Under the pieces are notes generated by a model. The model saw only the letters and a program-made list of their open reading frames with translations. It was not told the origin of the DNA and searched no databases. DNA of 64,000 nucleotides, taken from contig NC_019676.1 of NCBI RefSeq assembly GCF_000316625.1, positions 3,242,501-3,306,500 on the forward strand, given 5' to 3'. Origin of the DNA: Nostoc sp. PCC 7107 (GTDB lineage: Bacteria; Cyanobacteriota; Cyanobacteriia; Cyanobacteriales; Nostocaceae). Shown here in pieces: positions 19,098-27,326 of the stretch; positions within the stretch are counted from its first letter, which is position 1; the number at the start of each line of letters is the position of its first letter. The position numbers were made by a program, and so were the translations under genes.

Positions 19098-21518
19098 TTA
19101 TCGATATTTATGCTGTTCTAAAAGTTGCTGCGCTCTAGGTTTATAGATTAAATAAAATAAACTTTCTAGATAGCGTAATAAATCTTCGCGGTTTTCTTTA
19201 GATATAAAGTTCCAGAAACCGTAAATCCTAGCTAAAGATAACAGCTTGGTAGTATGAATTTTCCAAGTGTATGTAGTGTAAACTCTGTCAATTGCTTTCT
19301 GAGAAATTGCTTCCCAATACTCAGGATTTTGCTCACACTTAGTCACAAAATATAATATTTTTGTGGCTGTTTCTGTTAAATTCGTGGGGTTAATGTAAAA
19401 TCCATTAACTTTATCTTGAATAATTTCTAAAGGCCCTCCAAATTGAGTGGCGAAATTAGGTAATCCAGAAATCATGGATTCTAAAATTGTTAAACCAAAG
19501 GCTTCAAATAAAGCTGGTTGGACAAAAATACCTTTACGGTCAGCAATCACGCGATAGATTTCACCAGAATCACTTTTTGACAGGCGCACACCTAACCAAC
19601 GAATTTTGCCATGTAAATTGTATTCATCAATAATGTGATAAAGTTTAATAATTTCATCACGTTCTTCGTTGTCATCTGATTCTTCGGTGCGTAACTTACC
19701 TGCAACTAAAATTAAGTTACAATGCTCTTGCAAATCTTTACTTTGACCAAAACATTCGGCTAAACCAGTCAAGTTTTTAATGCGGTCGAGACGCGCCATT
19801 GAAAATATCGGTCGCTTGTTGGGGTCATCGAGTTGACCAAAAATTTGACTAGAATCTTCTAGGGTAAATAACATTTCGTCCAAGCGCAAGCGATCGCTTT
19901 CTACCCGTTCTTGAACTCGTGTGTAGGGAAAGTAATAATTCTCGTTCACCCCAGGCGGAACAACATTAAATTTAGGGCTAAATAATTCAATGCCATTCAC
20001 TACATGATACAACTCAGGCATAGTGAAGCATTTATAAGATTCATATTGTCCTACACTATCAGGTGTACCGACAATTTCTTGATAAGTACTGCTGACGACA
20101 AAGTTAGCCGCATTCATGGCGATCAAATCAGCAGTAAATTGTAATGAAAAATGATATTTCTCATCTAAATCTTGCCAATAAAGATTACTAAATAAGTATT
20201 TAGATTTTTCTAAAGCATGGGCGATATTACACTGGGTAACTTTCATCCGTCGCGCCAAGAGAAAGGCGACTAGGTTTCCATCAGTATAGTTACCTACAAT
20301 TAAGTCGGGTTTACCTTGAAATTCGGCTAACAGTTCTCTTTCTGAGTCAATGGCGAAGGTTTCTAAATAAGGCCAAAACTCAAATCGAGAAATCCAGTTT
20401 TGCGTCATGTTGGGATTAAAGTCTCGCAATGGTACACGCAAAATCCACGCATTGTCTGTACTGTGGACTTTTTCTAGCCTTTGGTTACACAGCGTACCAT
20501 CGCTATGAGGAATCAAGCGAGAAAGAATAATTACTTTTGGTTTAACGTTAAGTCCATCTAAACCAGCAAGTAAGACATCTTCTTGTAGTTGCTTTTCTAA
20601 ATTTCTGGCTTGGTCGAGAACGTAAACAACTTGACCACCTGTATCGGGTCTTCCTAATACTCCCTCTTGGCCAAACCAACCGTGTGCGGAAACCAAGACA
20701 ATTCTAAAAATCATCGGGACACGGGAAATAAAGGCTTCTAAGGTTTGAGGGTCGGGTGAGTCAATTAATTCATCTAAAATATTGAGGGTTTCTTGTACCC
20801 GTTGTGCGGTGTTTCCCCAACCTGGTTCAAAACCCATTGTTTGCAATTGAAAGCGAAATTCATCGTAGAGTTCATCACTAGGCCGTTCGGTGACAAATGC
20901 GATCGCTTTTTTAACTTGTTGCGATAGTTGCTGCTGTGATTGAATCCGATTGTTAATTAGTAGTTGAATACCGTTATATTGATGCAGGCGCAAAAAACTA
21001 AATAAGCTTTCTAGCCATTGTTTGGGGTCTTGAAAGAGTTTGCTAGAAAGATAACGGTTGAGATATTGTACGCCTTTACCGATATTTTTGGGGTCGCGGA
21101 TGACTGGTGTGTAATCGTAAAAAGGGCCGAAGTCTAATTCTAGCAAGTCGCCTTCGTTGGGATGATATTTGTTGACTAGGCGATCGCGCAAATCTAGCAG
21201 TTCTTGTACTGTCATTGCTTCTACACTCAAGTCTGCTGTTAGCCGATAAACTTCTTGACTAGCAATCTGAGGACGGATAATAAAACAGAAATTGGAGTCT
21301 TCTTGAATGATTTCTTGAGTGTAGTAGAGGAGTTTCCCTAAGAGAGAAAAAGTGTATAACTCTTCGGGCTTCTCGTTTTTAGCACAGTATTCACTATACA
21401 CATACAATATGTCATTCCGCAGCAAGTAATTTTTGTCTTGTTGGCGTAGTTGACTAAGAAAGGCTCGTAAATCATTTTTTTCTTCACTCTCTAGGACTGC
21501 TTGAATTAATTCAGACAT
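19098..21518 (-). CDS. susA: Sucrose synthase
   Basis: 806 aa, the exact length of Anabaena SusA. The start at 21518 (MSELIQAVLESEEKNDL) is chosen over an in-frame ATG at 21602 because GAGGTG lies four bases ahead and the extra 28 residues look non-coding. SusA reversibly converts sucrose + NDP to NDP-glucose + fructose; in heterocystous cyanobacteria it directs sucrose to glycogen and polysaccharide. The GT-B fold shows DTGGQVVYVLDQARNL for the acceptor domain and EAFGLTILESMISGLPNFAT for the E-x7-E nucleotide-sugar region. All expected segments are present. Confidence 0.97.
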   Translation of the reverse strand: MSELIQAVLESEEKNDLRAFLSQLRQQDKNYLLRNDILYVYSEYCAKNEKPEELYTFSLLGKLLYYTQEIIQEDSNFCFIIRPQIASQEVYRLTADLSVEAMTVQELLDLRDRLVNKYHPNEGDLLELDFGPFYDYTPVIRDPKNIGKGVQYLNRYLSSKLFQDPKQWLESLFSFLRLHQYNGIQLLINNRIQSQQQLSQQVKKAIAFVTERPSDELYDEFRFQLQTMGFEPGWGNTAQRVQETLNILDELIDSPDPQTLEAFISRVPMIFRIVLVSAHGWFGQEGVLGRPDTGGQVVYVLDQARNLEKQLQEDVLLAGLDGLNVKPKVIILSRLIPHSDGTLCNQRLEKVHSTDNAWILRVPLRDFNPNMTQNWISRFEFWPYLETFAIDSERELLAEFQGKPDLIVGNYTDGNLVAFLLARRMKVTQCNIAHALEKSKYLFSNLYWQDLDEKYHFSLQFTADLIAMNAANFVVSSTYQEIVGTPDSVGQYESYKCFTMPELYHVVNGIELFSPKFNVVPPGVNENYYFPYTRVQERVESDRLRLDEMLFTLEDSSQIFGQLDDPNKRPIFSMARLDRIKNLTGLAECFGQSKDLQEHCNLILVAGKLRTEESDDNEERDEIIKLYHIIDEYNLHGKIRWLGVRLSKSDSGEIYRVIADRKGIFVQPALFEAFGLTILESMISGLPNFATQFGGPLEIIQDKVNGFYINPTNLTETATKILYFVTKCEQNPEYWEAISQKAIDRVYTTYTWKIHTTKLLSLARIYGFWNFISKENREDLLRYLESLFYLIYKPRAQQLLEQHKYR

Positions 21519-22204
21519 ATTCACCTCAAAATCAATAGGTACAAACACAAATAAACACAGATAAATTATTTCTATCTGTGTTTCCAAGTTTACGGGCTTC
21601 ATTCGTGTTCTTCTTTACTTAAAGTAGCGATAACTCAGTATTATTCCCTCTAACTAAAGGTGGACAATTTTCCTAACTTGAGGATGATTCAGTTTCTCTA
21701 ATGCTTTCATTACCTGAATTATCAAAGATGGCATTTTTTATCTACAGGACTTACGCACAGGCTACGGAAAATCGAACCACAGAGACGCAGAGGTCACGGA
21801 GAAATGAGAGTTTGAGAGGTGTTTTGCGTAAGTCCTAATCTAAAGGCTATCTCAGGATGGATACTGATAATTTCCATCTTGGTTAATGTCTCGAAAAAAG
21901 CTAGTTTAAAATTATTTTTTTATTTGGCAATAAAAAATTATACTTATCTTTAGTCAGGCTACTAGTCATAGCCTATACATTTTTTGACAATTAACTATAG
22001 TAGCAATCTATTCAAGTTTAACTTTTTTCAATTGATTCAATTCTTCCGATAACATCAGTAATAAAAGTTAATATTTTTGGTTTAAAACTGACAATAAATT
22101 TGAACTTAAATCAAATAAAATCAACTTTTGAGATTAGTTAAATTAATTCCAATTCGTTGTAGCTATAATTGCACCACATAATGATTCAATTAGGGACGGT
22201 GTAT
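21519..22204. other. susA upstream region with a MITE-like element
   Basis: About 690 bp, strongly AT-rich from 21890 on. Holds the susA promoter on the minus strand, the 91-bp inverted-repeat element at 21746-21836 and the promoter of the small gene at 22205. No further gene seen. Confidence 0.6.
21746..21836. mobile_element. MITE-like element with 12-bp terminal inverted repeats
   Basis: 91 bp bounded by perfect inverted repeats AGGACTTACGCA and TGCGTAAGTCCT. It has no coding capacity. This inverted repeat pair is common in Nostocales as a short non-autonomous element. Confidence 0.75.
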
Positions 22205-22321
22205 ATGCAAGACCATTCGCATAAATTACCAACTACCGACCACAGCATAGGCAATATCTTGATTATTTCATTCATGGTATTCTGTGGCGTGACTTTTATC
22301 TTTCTTTTAGGAATTTTCTAA
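22205..22321 (+). CDS. Small single-pass membrane protein (38 aa)
   Basis: 38 codons, beginning MQDHSHKLPTTDHSIGN, a polar His-rich head, then one hydrophobic segment ILIISFMVFCGVTFIFLLG ending in IF. A terminator with a perfect 10-bp stem and a T run starts 29 bp after the stop, which supports a real transcript. No strong ribosome binding site is visible (GGGACGG lies 7-13 bases ahead). The architecture is that of small subunits of photosynthetic or respiratory membrane complexes; I do not recognise a named family. Confidence 0.6.
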   Translation: MQDHSHKLPTTDHSIGNILIISFMVFCGVTFIFLLGIF

Positions 22322-22350
22322 TAGTGATTTTTGCAAATAAAAAATTTATT

Positions 22351-22383
22351 GGGAAGCAAAAAAACCAATTTGCTTCCCTTTTT
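22351..22383 (+). terminator. Rho-independent terminator
   Basis: Stem GGGAAGCAAA / TTTGCTTCCC with an 8-base A-rich loop and five T bases following. It serves the 38-aa gene just upstream. Confidence 0.9.
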
Positions 22384-22565
22384 AATCTTCTATTTCCAAC
22401 TTAAGCAAGATTGGATAAGCTGTTGTGCGTTTAATTTTTCTGCTTGAGGCTGTTATTTGCCTTTTATGAAAATTAAAGTTTTGACAAAGTTTTTACCGAA
22501 ATTACCAAAACCACATTTGGCTATTCCGGTTTACACCGTTGATATTAGTAACTTATAGTAATCAG

Positions 22566-22639
22566 GGCGAACGATGGGAATTGAACCCACGAATGGTGGT
22601 ACCACAAACCACTGCCTTAACCACTTGGCTACGCTCGCC
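22566..22639 (-). tRNA. trnH-GUG: tRNA-His (GTG)
   Basis: Reading the minus strand from 22639: acceptor stem with a G at -1 facing C73, D-arm AGCCAAGTGGTTAAGGC, anticodon stem GTGGT/ACCAC with loop TTGTGGT giving anticodon GTG, and T-arm with GGGTTCAATTCCC. CCA is not encoded. The G-1:C73 pair is the His identity feature. Confidence 0.96.
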
Positions 22640-22767
22640 ATTTACCCATCGATTAATTAATATAGCACCTATCTCGTTATCGAGCAAGCATTTTTTAAGA
22701 GGAACGGACTTTGCTAATGTTTAGTCCTAGGACTCTAATAACTAATCAGATATGACGGTAAGACAAT

Positions 22768-23148
22768 ATGAAGCTTTGGACTATTATGGCATTGGCGATC
22801 GCTACCAGCATAGTTGTAGTGGGCGTAGCAATGTCTAAAACCAATCCCACTTCCGATGAATATGAAGAGTATGCGGTACATCGACTCACGCAATATTTAA
22901 AAAGTGATGTGTGTAAAAAAACATCTAAGCTAATTGAAAGTTTACTGAATTCTAGTTGTGACAAACTGGTCGATTCCACTAATCCACAAATGCGTGAGTT
23001 GTTAGTTAAGACAACGGAACGGCAAAACTTTTTCTTGTTTAGTGTGTATCGCACAGATTTAACCCTTGGTGTTTGGCTACCTGGGTATAAATTTGAAACA
23101 GTGGGAGCTTTTCATAATTTTTATACCTACAGCGCCGAAGAGCAATAA
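22768..23148 (+). CDS. DUF4359-like small exported protein
   Basis: 126 aa. The N-terminal hydrophobic segment (MKLWTIMALAIATSIVVVGVAMS) is a signal peptide or anchor, followed by a ~100-residue domain with two Cys (KSDVCKK and NSSCDKL), probably disulphide-bonded, and the conserved tail TERQNFFLFSVYRTDL...YKFETVGAFHNFYTY. This fits a cyanobacterial family I know as DUF4359, of unknown function. It sits between tRNA-His and the siroheme genes. Confidence 0.8.
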   Translation: MKLWTIMALAIATSIVVVGVAMSKTNPTSDEYEEYAVHRLTQYLKSDVCKKTSKLIESLLNSSCDKLVDSTNPQMRELLVKTTERQNFFLFSVYRTDLTLGVWLPGYKFETVGAFHNFYTYSAEEQ

Positions 23149-23207
23149 TCTTCACTAACTCCTCCATCTAAGATTAAGCTTAGTTAGCAAGAGTTACACC
23201 TTTACCA

Positions 23208-23930
23208 ATGTCATCTGCATATCTGCTGGTATCTCATGGAAGCCGTGACCCACGTCCAGAAATTGCTTTGCAGCAATTGACAGAGTTGATAGATAAAAAA
23301 CAGCAAGGTTACGCATCAGGCAAAAAACTAGTCGGCTTGGCTTACTTGGAAACACGACCAGAACCTCTGCACGTCCAAATAAAAGAGTTTGCTGATAGTG
23401 CTGTTGTGGCTGGATGCGATAGTCTGAAAATTATGCCGCTATTTCTGTTACCGGGAGTCCATGTTATGCAAGAAATCCCTGAAGAAATAGCACTAGCACA
23501 ACAAACTATAGAAGAAGATATCAGCCTGGAATTGCTACCATATTTAGGTAGTAATCCTGGTGTGACACAGCTGTTATCCCAACAAATGGCTAATATCTCA
23601 ACTGAGGTATGGATTTTAATCGCTCATGGTAGTCGCCGTTCAGGATTTCAACAACCTGTAGAAACCATAGCAGCAAATATAGGTGCGATAGCTGCTTACT
23701 GGTCTGTACCTCCTAGTTTAGAAACACAGGTAGAACAGATGGTAGCTGCTGGTAAAGAAAAAATTGCGATTTTGCCATATTTTTTATTCGCAGGTGGCAT
23801 AACCGATGCGATCGCTCAACAAACAGAAACGCTAAAATTAAAATCCCCGGCTGTGACTTTCCAATTAGCTCAACCTTTGGGAGCAAGTGCAGAGTTAGCT
23901 GATATGATTTGGGATTTGATGAACGAATGA
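23208..23930 (+). CDS. sirB: Sirohydrochlorin chelatase (CbiX/SirB family)
   Basis: 240 aa, two CbiX-like repeats. SirB inserts Fe2+ (or Co2+) into sirohydrochlorin, giving siroheme for nitrite and sulphite reductases. Metal-site motifs are LLVSHGSRDPRPEIAL at 6-21 and, in the second half, ILIAHGSRRSGFQQPV, each with a conserved His; LKIMPLFLLPGVHVMQEIP carries another His. The stop overlaps the next gene by four bases (ATGA), indicating an operon with cobA, which makes the precursor. Iron versus cobalt preference is inferred from this pairing. Confidence 0.88.
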   Translation: MSSAYLLVSHGSRDPRPEIALQQLTELIDKKQQGYASGKKLVGLAYLETRPEPLHVQIKEFADSAVVAGCDSLKIMPLFLLPGVHVMQEIPEEIALAQQTIEEDISLELLPYLGSNPGVTQLLSQQMANISTEVWILIAHGSRRSGFQQPVETIAANIGAIAAYWSVPPSLETQVEQMVAAGKEKIAILPYFLFAGGITDAIAQQTETLKLKSPAVTFQLAQPLGASAELADMIWDLMNE

Positions 23931-24706
23931 ACTGCACAGAAACAAAAGAGCAGAAAAATTTGGGAAAGGTTTATTTAGTAGGCGCAGGGCCGGGAGACCC
24001 CGGACTGATGACTCTCAAAGGCAAAGGTTTATTAGAATGTGCCGATGTCGTGATTTATGATGCGTTGGTGAGTCCGGCAATTTTAGCGATGATTAATCCC
24101 CAAGCGGAACAAATCAACGCTGGTAAGCGGATGGGGAGACATTCGCTATTACAAGACGAAACCACGCAATTATTAATTGATAAAGCTCAATATCATGCCA
24201 TAGTTGTGCGACTCAAAGGCGGCGACCCATTTATTTTTGGTCGCGGTGGCGAAGAAATGGCAGATTTAGTCAAAGTTGGCATTCCTGTAGAAGTTGTGCC
24301 GGGTATTACATCGGGAATTGCCGCCCCAGCCTATGCAGGGATACCTTTAACTCATAGACTGCATAGTTCATCAGTAACTTTTGTTACTGGACATGAGTCT
24401 GCGGGTAAGTATAGACCAAAAGTCAATTGGCAAGCGATCGCCCACGGTTCCGAAACAATTGTAATTTATATGGGTGTTCACAATCTGTCTCATATTATTG
24501 AAGAGTTAGCGACGGCGGGTTTGAGTTTAGAAACACCGATTGCTTTAGTGCGTTGGGGTACAAGACCCGATCAAGAAGAATTAATTGGTCAGTTAGGCAC
24601 AATTGTAGAGCAAGTTGAACAAACAAAATTTGATGCCCCGGCGATCGCGATTATTGGTTCTGTAGTGAATATGCACGATATTTTGTCTGGGTGTCGTCCA
24701 GTGTGA
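23927..24706 (+). CDS. cobA: Uroporphyrinogen-III C-methyltransferase
   Basis: 259 aa from the ATG at 23927, which overlaps the sirB stop as ATGA; a TTG at 23909 is less likely. CobA methylates uroporphyrinogen III at C2 and C7 with SAM to give precorrin-2. Motifs: VYLVGAGPGDPGLMTLKG (SAM loop), YDALVSP, VVRLKGGDPFIFGRGGEE, VVPGITSGIAAPAYAGIPLTHR and VIYMGVHN. It has no fused CysG oxidase/chelatase part, matching the separate sirB. With sirB it forms a two-gene siroheme operon. Confidence 0.95.
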   Translation: MNCTETKEQKNLGKVYLVGAGPGDPGLMTLKGKGLLECADVVIYDALVSPAILAMINPQAEQINAGKRMGRHSLLQDETTQLLIDKAQYHAIVVRLKGGDPFIFGRGGEEMADLVKVGIPVEVVPGITSGIAAPAYAGIPLTHRLHSSSVTFVTGHESAGKYRPKVNWQAIAHGSETIVIYMGVHNLSHIIEELATAGLSLETPIALVRWGTRPDQEELIGQLGTIVEQVEQTKFDAPAIAIIGSVVNMHDILSGCRPV

Positions 24707-24740
24707 ATCAATGAGACCTCTGGAAAAGGGTAACTCAACT

Positions 24741-24765
24741 CCCCTCTCTGCGTCGGAGAGTGGGG
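24741..24765. repeat. Hairpin after the siroheme operon
   Basis: CCCCTCTC pairs with GAGAGTGGGG across TGCGTCG with one mismatch, 35 bp after cobA. It may act as a terminator, but no T run follows. Confidence 0.5.
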
Positions 24766-24829
24766 GAGAGGTTATTTCATGATTACTAAATTGGTGTTTT
24801 CGGAAAGGCCATAACTTGAGGTCACAAGA

Positions 24830-26560
24830 TTAATAAAAACTACCTGATTTCCGATGTTCAATAGCAGTCATACCATCATAAGTTAATATTTCTCCTTTAT
24901 CGACAATCGCATAAATCAACCATCTGTCGCCAGATTCCAGTTGATTCTGCACTGTGCATTCTAAATAAGCTAATGCGTCATCAAGAATTAGACAACCATT
25001 AGCCGCAGTTTGTGTGGAAAGATTGGCAAATGGGTTATCTCCCAAAGTGCTATGACGGGAAAAATAGCGGCGGACATTTCTGCCTTCTTTGAGAATATTC
25101 AGCACAAATTTATCACCAGGATGACGCATAAAATCAGCGTTTTGCTCTTGAGAAATCGCAATCATAATTCCCGGTGGATTAAAAGTTGCCTGTGATACCC
25201 AAGAAGTTAAAATGCCTTTGTGGCTATTTTGGTCGCAAGTTGTCACAACACACAAGGAACCAACAATTCGCCCGACAGATTGTTCTGTACGGTCTACTTG
25301 GGCTTCTGTCACTACTTGACGAGGGACACGTATTTTCTTATTTTTTTTCAAAGTTTGGGCAAAGGTAGCACCCGCAGTTGTACACTGTTCCAGAATCTCC
25401 GCAGTTGGACTAAAGCGTACCCGGATTGTTTCAAATCCTAAACGATAATTGGCATCTGTGAGTTTGCTTTCTAATAAATCAATGGCTTCGCCACTCCAAC
25501 CGTAAGAACCAAAGACACCGGCTAATTTAGTTTTGGTAGCTGTTGACAGGACTATTCCCAAAGCTGTTTGCACCTGTGTGGGTGCGTGACCGCCTAAAGT
25601 GGGTGAACCAATAATAAATCCATCGCAGGCTTCGATGAGGCGAGTAATTTCTGCTGTGTCTGCGAGTTCGCAGTTAATTGACTCTACATTAATCCCATTT
25701 TGAATTAGTCCTTGAGCGATCGCATTCGCTAAAATGGCCGTATTCCCGTAAGCTGAAGCATACAACAAAGCCACGCTAAATTCTGGCGATTTTTGCCCTT
25801 GACACCATTGGCGATAATCGTAAGTAAAACGACTCAAGCTATAACGCACAATTGGGCCATGCGCCGGAGCATAATATCTCGCACTTAAGCCTGTCAATTT
25901 ATCTAAGGCTACTTCGACTTGTTTGGCTTGGGGTGCATGAAGACACTCAAAATAATAACGGCGTTCTGCATCTAATTTTTTCCAGTCTTCGTCAAAAAGG
26001 GTGTCTTCGCAGATATGAGCGCCAAAAAATTTATCTGTGTAAAGAATCTTAGCCCCAGAATCATAGGTGCAGAGTCCATCAGCCCACCGGGGAGTGGGTA
26101 CAGTGACGAATGACAACAGATGGCCTTGTCCTAAATCTAAAGTATCTTCGGAACGTACCGCTTGAATGTGCGCTTCCCATTCAGGAAAGGTGGCTTTTAA
26201 AGCATTAGCCGCGGGACGAGAACAAATTATAGTTGCTTGCGGTGCATGAGACAGCAATACTTTGAGTGTGGCGCGGCGGTTGGGGTTGACATGATTGAGA
26301 ATAATGTAATCTAGAGTTGCCAAATCTAGATGTTGTCCGAGTTCCTGAATGTAGATGTCAGTAAAAGATTCACCAGGTGGGTCAATTAAAGCTTTTTTAT
26401 CAGCTTGAATTAAATAAGAATTCGCTGTGGTTCCTTTTTGGCGGGAATATTCCACCTCAAATTTTAGCCTTTCCCAAGTCCGCGATCGCAAAATTATCGT
26501 ATCTTGTCCAATTTCTGCAACCTGAACATCTCTAGGACGACTGGGTGTGATAGTAGTCAT
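24830..26560 (-). CDS. flv2: Flavodiiron protein Flv2 (non-canonical metal site)
   Basis: 576 aa, the full cyanobacterial layout: beta-lactamase-like (about 30-260), flavodoxin-like (264-400, YASAYGNTAILANAI) and flavin-reductase-like (about 430-576). Diiron ligands are replaced: N-H-V-N-P-N-R at 89-95 where Flv4 has S-H-T-E-P-D-H, R158 for His, K177 for Asp; H234 is kept. Known Flv1/Flv2 proteins have such substitutions and act as heterodimers with canonical Flv3/Flv4. Gene order with a PsiE-like gene and flv4 favours Flv2 rather than Flv1. Confidence 0.85.
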   Translation of the reverse strand: MTTITPSRPRDVQVAEIGQDTIILRSRTWERLKFEVEYSRQKGTTANSYLIQADKKALIDPPGESFTDIYIQELGQHLDLATLDYIILNHVNPNRRATLKVLLSHAPQATIICSRPAANALKATFPEWEAHIQAVRSEDTLDLGQGHLLSFVTVPTPRWADGLCTYDSGAKILYTDKFFGAHICEDTLFDEDWKKLDAERRYYFECLHAPQAKQVEVALDKLTGLSARYYAPAHGPIVRYSLSRFTYDYRQWCQGQKSPEFSVALLYASAYGNTAILANAIAQGLIQNGINVESINCELADTAEITRLIEACDGFIIGSPTLGGHAPTQVQTALGIVLSTATKTKLAGVFGSYGWSGEAIDLLESKLTDANYRLGFETIRVRFSPTAEILEQCTTAGATFAQTLKKNKKIRVPRQVVTEAQVDRTEQSVGRIVGSLCVVTTCDQNSHKGILTSWVSQATFNPPGIMIAISQEQNADFMRHPGDKFVLNILKEGRNVRRYFSRHSTLGDNPFANLSTQTAANGCLILDDALAYLECTVQNQLESGDRWLIYAIVDKGEILTYDGMTAIEHRKSGSFY

Positions 26561-26723
26561 GGATATATTAACCTCTAAAAAAGTTTGAAGTATGAAATAT
26601 GAAGTATGAAAATTTTTGGGGCTTTATGATAGAGGCTTGATTTTTCCAAGTTACTCATCGGTCAAGCCATGAATTTTTATCAAGCTGGATATACTAATCT
26701 ATCCATTTCATACTTCGTATTTA

Positions 26724-27215
26724 CTAATGATTTATGCGATGGCTTTTGTAGCGTTGGGATACTTGTTGTTCTGGATCAATACCTTCAAATGTAGGCGGTA
26801 GCCAAACTCGTAAAACTAAGAGAATTCCTAGGACTAATAAGAAAGCACAAGTTGCTAAAACTTGCGTCCAATTAGTTTCCAGTACACCTTTAACAATCAC
26901 TTCGCGCAATGCGGAAACAATGGAAACTTCGACAGCTACCCCAATAGATATGCGTTGTTCTTGTAAGTAAATAATCAGCAACCGGAACAACTCAACTAAA
27001 ATTAATAGAAAAAGAATATCGGCGGTAACAACTTGAAAGTTCAGAGGAGGTAACAGCGAGAGAAACATATCTCTCACCTGAATCACCATGAAACTAAATA
27101 AGCCAATACATAAAGAAATGACAATCACATCTTGAATCATTTCCAAGCTACGAACAATACGAACTCTATTGAGTTCATAGGCGTTAATCTGGCTCTCATC
27201 AACAGGCTTATACAT
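26724..27215 (-). CDS. PsiE-like membrane protein (Sll0218-type, flv4-flv2 operon)
   Basis: 163 aa with four hydrophobic segments: about 27-49, 59-81, 83-106 and 118-137. It fits the phosphate-starvation-inducible PsiE-like family. Its position between flv4 and flv2 reproduces the Synechocystis sll0217-sll0218-sll0219 arrangement, where Sll0218 is a thylakoid protein needed for stable photosystem II assembly and photoprotection. That role is transferred by gene order, not directly seen. The N-terminus is cytoplasmic-looking and charged (MYKPVDESQINAYELNRVR). Confidence 0.82.
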   Translation of the reverse strand: MYKPVDESQINAYELNRVRIVRSLEMIQDVIVISLCIGLFSFMVIQVRDMFLSLLPPLNFQVVTADILFLLILVELFRLLIIYLQEQRISIGVAVEVSIVSALREVIVKGVLETNWTQVLATCAFLLVLGILLVLRVWLPPTFEGIDPEQQVSQRYKSHRINH

Positions 27216-27271
27216 GGTTTTTTATCAAGAAAAATGGATTATTAATAAAGTAAAAAGGTAATAAATATTCT

Positions 27272-27321
27272 CTTTTTACTTTTACCTTTTACCTTTTTAC
27301 TTTTACCTTTTTACTTTTGCC
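27272..27321. repeat. Tandem pyrimidine-rich repeat in the flv operon
   Basis: Three to four imperfect copies of a CTTTTTACTTTTAC unit of about 14 bp, between flv4 and the PsiE-like gene. Confidence 0.7.
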
Positions 27322-27326
27322 TTTAT

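Noticed and set aside
22539-22724. 61-aa plus-strand frame
   Set aside because: It is the antisense reading of tRNA-His (the ERWELNP-type peptide typical of reversed tRNA genes).
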